From Streptococcus oralis (GTDB lineage Bacteria > Bacillota > Bacilli > Lactobacillales > Streptococcaceae), in NCBI RefSeq assembly GCF_021497885.1, contig NZ_CP046523.1:1874841-1938840 (forward strand): DNA of 64,000 nt. The letters run 5' to 3'. Under the pieces are notes generated by a model that saw only the letters and a program-made list of their open reading frames with translations, did no database searches and was not told the DNA's origin. Shown one piece after another: positions 50,648-59,372 of this stretch. The first letter of the stretch is position 1. Each line of letters begins with the position of its first letter. The translations under genes and the position numbers were made by a program.

Positions 50648-50749
50648 GCATTTTTTTGTTAAAATAACAGAAAATTATTTAAATCAAACAACTAACTCTT
50701 TGTAAATAAACCTGTAAACTTAATTGACATAAAATTGACAAACAAAAAT

Positions 50750-50778
50750 TTGAATATTTCTCTCTTTTCTAGTAGAAT
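50750..50778 (+). promoter_or_regulatory. Promoter of the ABC-F gene
   Basis: TTGAAT (50750-50755), 17-base spacer, TAGAAT (50773-50778). Two extra TTGACA-like hexamers lie upstream at 50724 and 50735. Confidence 0.6.
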
Positions 50779-50808
50779 AAATGTATTACATATTATAGGA
50801 GAAAAACA

Positions 50809-52431
50809 TTGCTTACAGTATCTGATGTTTCACTACGTTTTAGTGATCGCAAACTTTTTGATGATGTCAACATCAAATTTACAGAAGGAAATACATACGG
50901 ATTAATTGGTGCTAATGGTGCTGGGAAGTCTACATTCTTAAAAATTCTAGCTGGTGATATCGAACCTACAACTGGCCACATCTCTCTTGGTCCAGATGAA
51001 CGTCTCTCTGTCCTCCGTCAAAATCACTTTGACTATGAAGATGAGCGTGTCATTGATGTCGTCATTATGGGAAATGAAAAACTTTATAGCATCATGAAGG
51101 AAAAAGATGCTATTTACATGAAGGAAGATTTTTCCGATGAAGATGGTGTTCGTGCAGCTGAACTTGAAGGTGAATTTGCCGAACTTGGAGGTTGGGAGGC
51201 AGAGAGCGAAGCATCTCAACTACTTCAAAACCTAAATATTCCAGAAGAATTGCACTACCAAAACATGAGCGAATTGGCCAATGGTGAAAAAGTGAAGGTT
51301 CTCCTTGCTAAAGCCTTATTTGGTAAACCTGATGTTCTTCTCTTGGACGAGCCGACCAACGGTCTTGATATCCAGTCTATTACTTGGTTAGAAGACTTCT
51401 TGATTGACTTTGATAACACCGTTATCGTTGTATCCCACGACCGCCACTTCTTAAACAAAGTATGTACTCACATGGCCGACCTTGACTTTGGAAAAATCAA
51501 ACTCTATGTCGGAAACTATGACTTCTGGAAGGAATCTTCTGAGCTTGCTGCTAAATTGCTAGCAGACCGTAATGCCAAAGCGGAAGAAAAAATTAAACAA
51601 TTGCAAGAATTCGTTGCTCGATTCTCTGCCAACGCTTCTAAGTCAAGACAGGCAACGTCTCGTAAAAAAATGCTTGACAAGATTGAACTAGAAGAAATTG
51701 TGCCATCTAGTCGTAAATATCCATTTATCAACTTTAAAGCAGAACGTGAGATTGGTAATGATCTCTTGACAGTAGAAAATCTAACTGTAAAGATTGATGG
51801 CGAAACTATCCTAGACAATATTAGTTTCATCTTGCGTCCAGGTGACAAGACAGCTCTTATTGGACAAAATGACATCCAAACAACTGCATTAATTCGTGCA
51901 ATTATGGGTGACATCGACTATGAAGGAACTGTCAAGTGGGGAGTTACTACTAGCCGTTCTTACTTGCCAAAAGACAACTCGGCTGATTTTGCAGGAGGAG
52001 AGTCAATTCTTGACTGGTTGCGTCAATTTGCAAGTAAAGAAGAAGATGACAATACTTTCTTACGTGGTTTCCTTGGTCGTATGCTCTTTTCTGGAGATGA
52101 GGTTAACAAACCTGTAAACGTCTTATCAGGGGGAGAAAAAGTGCGTGTCATGCTTTCAAAACTCATGCTCTTGAAATCAAATGTCCTTGTACTTGATGAT
52201 CCAACAAATCACTTGGACTTGGAATCTATCTCAAGCTTGAACGATGGATTGAAAAACTTTAAAGAATCAATCATCTTTGCCAGCCATGACCACGAGTTCA
52301 TTCAAACTTTGGCAAACCATATTATTGTTTTGTCTAAGAATGGCGTCATCGATCGTATCGATGAAACCTATGATGAATTCTTAGAAAATGCAGAAGTACA
52401 AGCAAAAGTCAAAGACCTTTGGAAAGACTAA
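50809..52431 (+). CDS. ABC-F family ATPase (YbiT-like)
   Basis: Soluble protein of 540 residues with two ABC domains and no membrane part; ABC-F proteins act on ribosomes. Site 1 has P-loop GANGAGKST near 34-42 and Walker B LLLDEPTN. Site 2 has a degraded P-loop, GQNDIQTTAL, and Walker B LVLDDPTNHLD with Asp where the catalytic Glu is expected. Signatures are SELANGE and LSGGE. The start is TTG at 50809, fixed by AGGAG seven bases upstream. Precise role unknown. Confidence 0.9.
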   Translation: MLTVSDVSLRFSDRKLFDDVNIKFTEGNTYGLIGANGAGKSTFLKILAGDIEPTTGHISLGPDERLSVLRQNHFDYEDERVIDVVIMGNEKLYSIMKEKDAIYMKEDFSDEDGVRAAELEGEFAELGGWEAESEASQLLQNLNIPEELHYQNMSELANGEKVKVLLAKALFGKPDVLLLDEPTNGLDIQSITWLEDFLIDFDNTVIVVSHDRHFLNKVCTHMADLDFGKIKLYVGNYDFWKESSELAAKLLADRNAKAEEKIKQLQEFVARFSANASKSRQATSRKKMLDKIELEEIVPSSRKYPFINFKAEREIGNDLLTVENLTVKIDGETILDNISFILRPGDKTALIGQNDIQTTALIRAIMGDIDYEGTVKWGVTTSRSYLPKDNSADFAGGESILDWLRQFASKEEDDNTFLRGFLGRMLFSGDEVNKPVNVLSGGEKVRVMLSKLMLLKSNVLVLDDPTNHLDLESISSLNDGLKNFKESIIFASHDHEFIQTLANHIIVLSKNGVIDRIDETYDEFLENAEVQAKVKDLWKD

Positions 52432-52441
52432 ATAAGACTTC

Positions 52442-52472
52442 AAAACTCAGTTGGGTTAACCAACTGAGTTTT
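52442..52472 (+). terminator. Terminator of the ABC-F gene
   Basis: Perfect 13-pair stem AAAACTCAGTTGG / CCAACTGAGTTTT with a five-base loop. The ribosome site of the next gene lies about 20 bases further on, so some read-through is likely. Confidence 0.85.
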
Positions 52473-52492
52473 CTATCATTCTATGAGGTAAC

Positions 52493-55045
52493 ATGAAATC
52501 ATTTTTTAAAACATATCGGACCTATTTTGTTTCTTTTATCATTCCTGTAGTAATTATGACAGGAGTATACCTATCTCAAGGTATCTACTGGAATAGCGAT
52601 ACATCTCCACTATTAGGAGACGGTTTCCATCAATACGTTATTTTTGATGTAGCTTTACGAAATATTCTACATGGAAATGGTAGTTTGTTTTACACTTTTA
52701 CAAGTGGTCTCGGACTGAATTTCTATGCTCTATCTAGTTATTACTTGGGTAGTTTTCTCTCGCCTCTGGTTTACTTTTTTAATCTGTCGAATATGCCAGA
52801 TGCTGTTTATCTGACAACTCTTTTAAAATTTGGATTGATTGGTCTGTCAACCTTCTTTAGTTTGAATAGATTATTTAAAGATACCCCAAAATTTTTAAAA
52901 CTGGCCTTATCTACTTCCTATGCTTTAATGAGCTTCACTGTCAGTCAGTTAGAGATAAAAACCTGGCTAGATGTTTTCATCTTGATTCCTTTAATTATAA
53001 CTGGCTTACACATGCTTATAACAGAAAAGAAGCACCTACTATACTTTACAAGTCTGTCAATCTTGTTTATTCAAAATTATTATTTTGGCTACATGACAGC
53101 TTTGTTTCTAATTTTCTGGTATATCTGCCAAATTTCTTGGGACTTTAAAACTCGAAAATCATCTTTTCTTGATTTTGTTGTTACCTCCTTTTTAGCTGGA
53201 ATGGCTAGTTTGATTATGACTCTTCCTACACTGTTTGATTTACAAACTCATGGTGAGAAGTTGACTGCCATCACAAAATTAAAGACAGATAGTAGCTGGT
53301 ATCTGGATATTTTCGCAAAACAATTCATTGGATCTTTTGATACAACTAAGTATGGATCTATACCAATGATTTTTGTTGGATTACTTCCTTTTATTTTGAC
53401 CATTCTATTTTTCACAATAAAATCCATAAGGTTTCACGTGAAACTTACCTATGCAATTTTCTTTACTTTTTTAATAACAAGCTTTTACATAGAAGCACTT
53501 GATTTATTTTGGCAAGGGATGCACACCCCAAATATGTTTTTGCATCGCTATGCTTGGATTTTTTCCACTCTGTTAATTTATACTGCAGCAGAAGTCTTAA
53601 ATCGTCTGAAAGAACTGAAGCTCTGGAACCTATTTATCTCACTTTTTCTTGTACTAACAGGATTTTTGGCTACTGTCTATTTAAAATCACACTATTCTTT
53701 TTTAACTGATTTGAATATCTTACTCACTCTTGAATTTCTACTAGTTTATGCTCTTTTACTTCTTGCAGTCATTAGAAAATTTATCTCTGTAAATCTGTTT
53801 GCAATTCTTTTGTCTTTATTTATAACAGCTGAGATAAGCTTAAATGCATCATCTCAAATGGAAGGAATAGCTAAAGAATGGGCCTTTGCTTCTCGTAGCG
53901 CCTATAATAAAAATATTACTGCTATGGAATCCATTCTAAACCAAATTGACAATCCATTTACACGTACTGAAAAACTGCAAATTCAGACAGGGAATGACAG
54001 TATGAAATTTAACTACAATGGAATCTCTCAATTTTCGTCTGTACGAAATCGTTCAGCTAGCACTAGTTTGGACAAACTTGGATTCAAATCCTCTGGAACT
54101 AACCTCAATCTCCGTTATGCAAATAATAGTCTTTTAGCAGATAGTTTATTTGGAATCCAGTACAATATTTCTGAAACTTCACTTGACAAGTATGGCTTTC
54201 AAGGGATTTATCAAAAGGATCATTTAACCTTATATAAAAATCAACTCTCTTTACCCATTGCCTTTGCCACTCAATCTATTTACACAGATGTAAACTTTAA
54301 CAATCACACTCTAGATAATCAGGCTTTATTTATAAACCAGCTTGCTAATCTCAACATGGATTACTTCTCCCAAATAGCATATGATAAAACAGATACTTCA
54401 GATGGTTTAACGAGCATCACAGGTTCTGCGAATGAAGATGCAAAGATTGATTATCAAATTGAGGTTCCTCAAAATAGTCAAGTCTATCTCTCTTTTTCAA
54501 ATCTTCATTTTACAAACGATAAGCAAAAGAAAGTTGACATCATTGTCAATGGAGAAAAAAAGACTTTTACAACTGACAATGCATTTAATTTCTTTAATTT
54601 GGGTTATACTGAAGAACAAAAAACTTTCAATATCAGTGTTAGTTTCCCTGGAAATTCTCAGGTGTCATTTGAATCTCCAACCTTCTATCGTTTAGATACT
54701 CAGGCTCTTACTGAGGCAATTCAAAAGATTAAAGAACAACCTGTAGAAGTATCCACCTCTAAAAATAAAGTATTTGCTACATATGAAGTAAAACAAGATA
54801 CCTCTATTTTCTTCACTATTCCTTATGACAAAGGTTGGTCTGCATTCCAAGATGGGAAAAAACTTGAAATCAAGCAGGCTCAGACTGGTTTTATGAAAGT
54901 TGATGTTCCAAAGGGAAAAGGCACCATTACACTTTCCTTTATACCCAATGGTTTTGTTATTGGAGCAGCCTGCTCACTAACTGCCCTTCTTCTTTTTGGG
55001 ATCTATAATCACAGACGAAATTTATCTAAGACAGAAAAAGATTGA
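52493..55045 (+). CDS. YfhO-family large membrane protein
   Basis: 850-residue multispan protein: about a dozen hydrophobic segments in the first 460 residues, with LGDGFHQYVIFD and SGLGLNFYALSSYYLGS motifs of the YfhO (GT-C-like) family, then an extracellular domain of about 330 residues and a final span near the C-terminus. YfhO proteins are linked to glycosylation of lipoteichoic acid or wall polymers; the role here is inference. GAGGT precedes the ATG. A parS palindrome sits inside it. Confidence 0.88.
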   Translation: MKSFFKTYRTYFVSFIIPVVIMTGVYLSQGIYWNSDTSPLLGDGFHQYVIFDVALRNILHGNGSLFYTFTSGLGLNFYALSSYYLGSFLSPLVYFFNLSNMPDAVYLTTLLKFGLIGLSTFFSLNRLFKDTPKFLKLALSTSYALMSFTVSQLEIKTWLDVFILIPLIITGLHMLITEKKHLLYFTSLSILFIQNYYFGYMTALFLIFWYICQISWDFKTRKSSFLDFVVTSFLAGMASLIMTLPTLFDLQTHGEKLTAITKLKTDSSWYLDIFAKQFIGSFDTTKYGSIPMIFVGLLPFILTILFFTIKSIRFHVKLTYAIFFTFLITSFYIEALDLFWQGMHTPNMFLHRYAWIFSTLLIYTAAEVLNRLKELKLWNLFISLFLVLTGFLATVYLKSHYSFLTDLNILLTLEFLLVYALLLLAVIRKFISVNLFAILLSLFITAEISLNASSQMEGIAKEWAFASRSAYNKNITAMESILNQIDNPFTRTEKLQIQTGNDSMKFNYNGISQFSSVRNRSASTSLDKLGFKSSGTNLNLRYANNSLLADSLFGIQYNISETSLDKYGFQGIYQKDHLTLYKNQLSLPIAFATQSIYTDVNFNNHTLDNQALFINQLANLNMDYFSQIAYDKTDTSDGLTSITGSANEDAKIDYQIEVPQNSQVYLSFSNLHFTNDKQKKVDIIVNGEKKTFTTDNAFNFFNLGYTEEQKTFNISVSFPGNSQVSFESPTFYRLDTQALTEAIQKIKEQPVEVSTSKNKVFATYEVKQDTSIFFTIPYDKGWSAFQDGKKLEIKQAQTGFMKVDVPKGKGTITLSFIPNGFVIGAACSLTALLLFGIYNHRRNLSKTEKD
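53430..53445. other. parS-like ParB binding site in the YfhO-like gene
   Basis: GGTTTCACGTGAAACT: the 14-base core GTTTCACGTGAAAC is perfect and the outer bases differ from consensus. Second site in the window, 11.2 kb from the first. Confidence 0.87.
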
Positions 55046-55068
55046 CCAATTCCTTGGCCAATCTTTTT
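55039..55068. terminator. Bidirectional terminator between the YfhO-like and YhgE-like genes
   Basis: Stem of 11 positions with one mismatch (55039-55049 with 55054-55064), loop TTCC, T run on the plus strand and A run before it. Confidence 0.8.
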
Positions 55069-57709
55069 AATCTTCTTCCATTTTCTTAGGTTGATAAGCT
55101 AGCATACCTAAAGCAGTAAAGAAAGCTAGAGTTATAATAAGGAAAATCACTTGGTGATGAATATTTCCTGTCATAGAGATTGTTTGTCGTAAGCCTGATA
55201 CAGAATAACTCATTGGTAACCAAGGATTGACACCTTTGAAGAAATCATTTGTCAAAGCAAGGGGATAGGTCCCTGCACTTGATGCTAACTGTAATAAAAG
55301 TAAAATAAGAGAGAAGAAAGCTCCTATACGGCTATTCCAAGTTGTTAAAGCTGTCACCATAGACATGAAAGCTAAACTTGTGATTATAATTAGAATCAAG
55401 GTCCTCATCTCATGGTTCGCAGTCAATCCAATAAGATGGACACCTCCATAAACTAAAACACCTGCTAAGACAGCTATAATCCCATTTATTTCAGAGCGAG
55501 ACTTCAACCAAGCCCAACGACTCTCTGGATGACGTCCAGAAGGCAACTTAGCAAAAATCATATTGGTAGATATAGCAGCAACAAAAAGAGCAACTGATAT
55601 CATATAAGGAGCCATGGCAATCCCATTTACAGGAACTTGGTCATTGTCTGTTTTTGAGAGAACTAGAGGATCAGATAATGTTTCTGCATTTTCAGATTCT
55701 GTTGATGCTGATTTAAGTTGATTGTTAGCATTGCCTAATCCTTGTCCTAATGAATCAACTCCTGTCTGTAAATCTTCCAATCCAGAAGTTAACTTTGTTC
55801 CACCTTCTGCAAGTTTCCCAGATCCATCTGCCAATTTATTAGCTCCATTCTCTAATTGAGAAGCACCTGAAAGTAACTGACTGGATTTGTCTGCTAATTG
55901 ACCAGATCCTGATTGTAATTTATCAACTCCTGCCATTAATTCTTGACTCTTTTGATTCAATTGGTTAGAGCCAGTTGATAATTTTTCAATACCAGATACT
56001 AATTCTGGAGTTTTTTTAGCTAATTGACCAACTCCTGCTGTCAAGTTAGAAGATTTTTGTGTCAAGGTGTTTGAGCCTGAAACTAGTTGATCCAAACTAC
56101 CTGTCAAGGTGGCATTTTTTTCACTTAGTTGACTTGCGCCTTGAGAAACTTTATCAACACGTGCAGTATATGCATTTACACCTGATGCAATCGACTGACT
56201 AGTAGGAACTAATTTACTCGTCACTGATCCCTGTATTTCTGTTAATCCACTTGACAATCCTGTCAAAGAAGTAGAAGCAAGCGGTAATACTTGATTAGCT
56301 TGATTTTTTAACGTCGAAAGATTTGAAGATTGATTTTGTAAGTTTTCTAAACTTCCCTGTAAACCTTGTACTAAAGCTATAATTGACTGAGCCGATTGAA
56401 TACTATCAGTCGAATTTTGAGATACAGAAGCACTTATCTCAGCTTGTTGCTCACTTGTCAAGGATTGATAAGCTGCTGTCGCTTGAATATTTGCTAATAT
56501 AGCTGCTTTATCAGACTGAGCACTTGCTAACATTTGATTAGAAAGAGAAACTATACTTGATAAAACAGAAGACAATTGTTTTGTATCTCCAACATCAATA
56601 TTTTGAATGGCTTTATTTAACTGATTTAGACCAGAAGATAATTGATTAATTTGATCTTTTTTCCCAGACGAAGCATCTAACTTACTAGAAAGTTGTTGAA
56701 TCCCTTCACTTAATTGCTCCACACCCATTCGAAGTGTAGCTGATTGATTAGATAACTGATTAGCACCTGTTGCAAGATTTCCCACTCCGTTTGTATAGGC
56801 ACTAACACCAGATGAAAATTGATTAAGACCAGCATTAAGTTGAGAAACACCGCCAGTATAGGATTCTACACCAGTATATAATTGATTGATTCCTCTTACT
56901 AATTCAGGACTTTTAGAAGATAATTGACCTAATCCCCTATCTAATTGACTCACTGCACCAGTATATGTAAGCAATCCACTATTAAAATTCCCTAAGCCAA
57001 GATGAAGTTGTTCAACACCAGAGACATAAGAGGATAATCCTTTAGTAAACTGCTCCGTTCCATTTGAAAATGTTAAACTTGAAGCTGCTAAAGAGTGTAG
57101 GTTAGTAGTCAATGTTTGACTACCTGTCACTAACTGATTCGCTCCATCAGTTAATTTTTCACTACCAGAAGCCGCTTGACTCATACCATCCTTTAATTCG
57201 ATCATCTTATCAAATAAGGCTTTAGTATAGGTCTCGGTTACATTGGTAGAAACATTCTGCTTCAATTGTGTCATCGCAGAATCGCTCATCTTGCTAGCAA
57301 TAAAACTATGTCCACTTGACGTCTGATAATCAATCTGCATCTGTTCAGGATGATTCGTTAGAATTGAGGTAGCTTTTTCAGATAAGTCACTTGGTAAAGT
57401 CACTACCATATAGTAGTCACCATCTTCTAGCCCTTTTTCCCCTTCCTCTTCATTAACAAAATGAAAATCTAAAGTCTTATTTTCTTTTAAATTAGACACC
57501 ATGTCTTCACCTATTGTCATCGTCTGTCCATTATAAGAAGCTTCCTTATCTTTATTGACAACTGCTACAGGTAACTCCGATACTTGACCATATGGATCCC
57601 ACATGGACGATAAAAATATAATGTTGTATAGAGCTGGAATGAGAGAAATTCCTATCATTACAATGATAAAGGTCGGTTTTTTAAATATTGCTTTCCATTC
57701 TTTAAACAT
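55067..57709 (-). CDS. YhgE/Pip-family membrane protein
   Basis: 880 residues: an N-terminal span (about 14-36), an extracellular domain (about 40-170), a very long repetitive helical region (about 175-640) built of units such as QLSSGLNQL, GANQLVTG and SQLSEKNATL, and five or six C-terminal spans. YhgE/Pip proteins resemble ABC-2 type transporters and include phage-infection and type VII-associated proteins; substrate unknown. The ATG at 57709 follows GGAGG; seven upstream codons are excluded. A divergent TetR gene probably regulates it. Confidence 0.88.
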   Translation of the reverse strand: MFKEWKAIFKKPTFIIVMIGISLIPALYNIIFLSSMWDPYGQVSELPVAVVNKDKEASYNGQTMTIGEDMVSNLKENKTLDFHFVNEEEGEKGLEDGDYYMVVTLPSDLSEKATSILTNHPEQMQIDYQTSSGHSFIASKMSDSAMTQLKQNVSTNVTETYTKALFDKMIELKDGMSQAASGSEKLTDGANQLVTGSQTLTTNLHSLAASSLTFSNGTEQFTKGLSSYVSGVEQLHLGLGNFNSGLLTYTGAVSQLDRGLGQLSSKSPELVRGINQLYTGVESYTGGVSQLNAGLNQFSSGVSAYTNGVGNLATGANQLSNQSATLRMGVEQLSEGIQQLSSKLDASSGKKDQINQLSSGLNQLNKAIQNIDVGDTKQLSSVLSSIVSLSNQMLASAQSDKAAILANIQATAAYQSLTSEQQAEISASVSQNSTDSIQSAQSIIALVQGLQGSLENLQNQSSNLSTLKNQANQVLPLASTSLTGLSSGLTEIQGSVTSKLVPTSQSIASGVNAYTARVDKVSQGASQLSEKNATLTGSLDQLVSGSNTLTQKSSNLTAGVGQLAKKTPELVSGIEKLSTGSNQLNQKSQELMAGVDKLQSGSGQLADKSSQLLSGASQLENGANKLADGSGKLAEGGTKLTSGLEDLQTGVDSLGQGLGNANNQLKSASTESENAETLSDPLVLSKTDNDQVPVNGIAMAPYMISVALFVAAISTNMIFAKLPSGRHPESRWAWLKSRSEINGIIAVLAGVLVYGGVHLIGLTANHEMRTLILIIITSLAFMSMVTALTTWNSRIGAFFSLILLLLQLASSAGTYPLALTNDFFKGVNPWLPMSYSVSGLRQTISMTGNIHHQVIFLIITLAFFTALGMLAYQPKKMEED

Positions 57710-57725
57710 ATTTCCTCCTTTTTTA

Positions 57726-57738
57726 AACATATTGTCTA
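57726..57738. promoter_or_regulatory. Candidate TetR operator copy 1
   Basis: AACATATTGTCTA, nearly identical to copy 2 at 57803-57815 (two differences). It lies between the yhgE-like promoter and its ribosome site. Confidence 0.55.
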
Positions 57739-57755
57739 AAATTTTGATATAATAG

Positions 57756-57783
57756 ATTATACATCAAAAAATCCAAATTACAA
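57756..57783 (-). promoter_or_regulatory. Promoter of the YhgE-like gene
   Basis: Minus-strand TTGTAA (57778-57783), 16-base spacer, TATAAT (57756-57761), flanked on both sides by the two candidate TetR operators. Confidence 0.65.
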
Positions 57784-57800
57784 GGTAAAAAATACTTTTT

Positions 57801-57815
57801 TAGACATATAGTCTA
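57801..57815. promoter_or_regulatory. Candidate TetR operator copy 2
   Basis: Perfect inverted repeat TAGAC-ATATA-GTCTA just upstream of the tetR ribosome site. It shares the 13-mer pattern ACATATNGTCTA with copy 1. Confidence 0.6.
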
Positions 57816-57837
57816 TTTTTGTGTACAAGGAGAAAGT

Positions 57838-58380
57838 ATGAAAGAAAGTAACAAACGTTTAAAAACAAAACGAATTATCGAAAATGCCATGGTTCAATTA
57901 TTGATGGACCAACCCTTTGATCAAATTTCTACTGTCAAGTTAGCAGAAAAAGCCGGAATTAGTCGTTCCAGCTTTTACACTCACTACAAGGATAAGTATG
58001 ATATGATTGAACATTACCAAAGTAAGCTCTTTCATACCTTTGAGTATATTTTCCAAAAACATGCCCATCATAAAAGAGATGCTATTTTAGAAGTATTTGA
58101 ATATTTAGAGTCTGAACCACTTCTGGCTTCTCTTCTTTCTGAAAATGGAACCAAAGAAATCCAAAATTTCTTGAGAAATAAACTGCATATTATGCTTAGT
58201 ACTGATCTTCAGAAACGTTTTATGCAACTACAACTAAATCCAATTGAATTAGAATACAGTAGCATTTATCTCACAAATGCCCTATTTGGAGTTTGCCAGA
58301 CTTGGATTGCCCATGGAAAAAAAGAAAGCCCGCAAGAAATGACAGACTTCCTTATGAAAATGTTAGGTGATGCTAACTAA
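57838..58380 (+). CDS. TetR/AcrR-family regulator
   Basis: 180-residue regulator with an N-terminal HTH (about 9-55: TKRIIENAMVQLLMDQPFDQ, then LAEKAGISRSSFYTHYKDK) and a TetR_C-like ligand domain that is not otherwise recognisable. Divergent from the YhgE-like exporter gene with twin operators between them, so it most likely represses that gene and itself. AAGGAG precedes the ATG. Confidence 0.9.
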   Translation: MKESNKRLKTKRIIENAMVQLLMDQPFDQISTVKLAEKAGISRSSFYTHYKDKYDMIEHYQSKLFHTFEYIFQKHAHHKRDAILEVFEYLESEPLLASLLSENGTKEIQNFLRNKLHIMLSTDLQKRFMQLQLNPIELEYSSIYLTNALFGVCQTWIAHGKKESPQEMTDFLMKMLGDAN

Positions 58381-58383
58381 AAG

Positions 58384-58411
58384 AAAAAGAACACCGGGTG
58401 GTGTTCTTTTT
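58384..58411 (+). terminator. tetR terminator
   Basis: Perfect 12-pair stem AAAAAGAACACC / GGTGTTCTTTTT with a GGGT loop. It also faces the 3' end of tRNA-Asn and may end the tRNA transcript in the other direction. Confidence 0.88.
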
Positions 58412-58417
58412 ATCTGA

Positions 58418-58491
58418 CTCCGCCAGTAGGACTCGAACCTACGACATCATGATTAACAGTCATGCGCTACTACCAACTGAGCTATGGCGGA
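58418..58491 (-). tRNA. tRNA-Asn (anticodon GTT)
   Basis: 74 bases on the minus strand forming a full cloverleaf: acceptor TCCGCCA / TGGCGGA with discriminator G, D-arm AGCTCAGTTGGTAG, anticodon loop CTGTTAA, T-arm with GGTTCGAGTCC. CCA is not encoded. Second of a two-tRNA unit. Confidence 0.96.
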
Positions 58492-58496
58492 TAAAA

Positions 58497-58568
58497 TAGT
58501 CCGTACGGGATTCGAACCCGTGTTACCGCCGTGAAAAGGCGGTGTCTTAACCCCTTGACCAACGGACC
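58497..58568 (-). tRNA. tRNA-Glu (anticodon TTC)
   Basis: 72 bases on the minus strand: acceptor GGTCCGT / ACGGACT (G1-T72 wobble) with discriminator A, anticodon loop CTTTTCA with TTC, T-loop GGTTCGAATCC. CCA is not encoded. Five bases upstream of tRNA-Asn. Confidence 0.96.
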
Positions 58569-58591
58569 ATCTATCTGTAGCAGATATAACC

Positions 58592-58619
58592 ATTATATCA
58601 ATTTCTTACTAATTGTCAA
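58592..58619 (-). promoter_or_regulatory. tRNA-Glu-Asn promoter
   Basis: Minus-strand TTGACA (58614-58619), 16-base spacer, TATAAT (58592-58597). It touches the comE stop codon, so comE read-through would enter the tRNA unit. Confidence 0.85.
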
Positions 58620-59372
58620 TTACTTTTTAGATTTTTTCTCCAGAATATCTCTCAGTTTGCGAACTTTCAAACGAGTGATGGGACAGCGATGATCTTCATA
58701 AAAGACAATTTCTAGATTCTTTCGATCAATTTCTCTAACATTTCCAATATTGATTAGGAAAGATTTATGAGGAGAATAAAATCGCTGGGTATGTTTGTCC
58801 TTTTCCTGAATATCTGTCATTGTTCCATAGAACTCTTTGGCAAAATTCTTACCAATAATCCGCAACTTATGAGAAACACCTGTTGTTTCGATATACAAAA
58901 TATCATGGTAAGGGATTTTCAAATCATTTCCCTTATAGTTGTAATCAAAATAGTCTACAACATCTTCGTTTTCAAGCAGCATGCTCTTAGTGTAAAAAAT
59001 ACTCTGCTCGATACGTTTTTTGAACAATTCATCATTGATGTCTTTGTCTACAAAATCTAGAGCTGATACCTGGTATTTATAAGTTAAAGTAGCAAATTCA
59101 GATCGACTGGTAATAAAGACAATAATAGCATAAGGATTGTGATGACGGATAAACTGTGCCACTTCAAAGCCCTTTTTCTCAATTCCGTGAATATCGATAT
59201 CTAGGAAATAAAGCTGATTTACTTCATCATTTTCGATATATTCCTTAAACTCACGAACTTTTCCTGTTGTCTTGTAAGAAATAGGAATATTTGATTCCTC
59301 CGAGATTTCATTCAATATTCTCTCTAGTCTCACTTGATGCTCAATAACATCTTCTAAAATTAATACTTTCAT
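58620..59372 (-). CDS. comE: ComE, competence response regulator
   Basis: LytTR-family response regulator of 250 residues that, when phosphorylated by ComD, activates comCDE and the early competence genes including comX. Receiver domain with phospho-acceptor D58 (LYFLDID), then a LytTR DNA-binding domain (about 145-245, IPYHDILYIETTGVSHKL; FYSPHKSFLIN). Overlaps comD by 4 bases. Confidence 0.97.
   Translation of the reverse strand: MKVLILEDVIEHQVRLERILNEISEESNIPISYKTTGKVREFKEYIENDEVNQLYFLDIDIHGIEKKGFEVAQFIRHHNPYAIIVFITSRSEFATLTYKYQVSALDFVDKDINDELFKKRIEQSIFYTKSMLLENEDVVDYFDYNYKGNDLKIPYHDILYIETTGVSHKLRIIGKNFAKEFYGTMTDIQEKDKHTQRFYSPHKSFLINIGNVREIDRKNLEIVFYEDHRCPITRLKVRKLRDILEKKSKK

Noticed and set aside
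49588..50808. Possible T-box or other amino-acid riboswitch upstream of trpS
   Set aside because: The trpS leader is under 30 bases and lacks any T-box sequence; the 195-base gap to the ABC-F gene holds only two divergent promoters.
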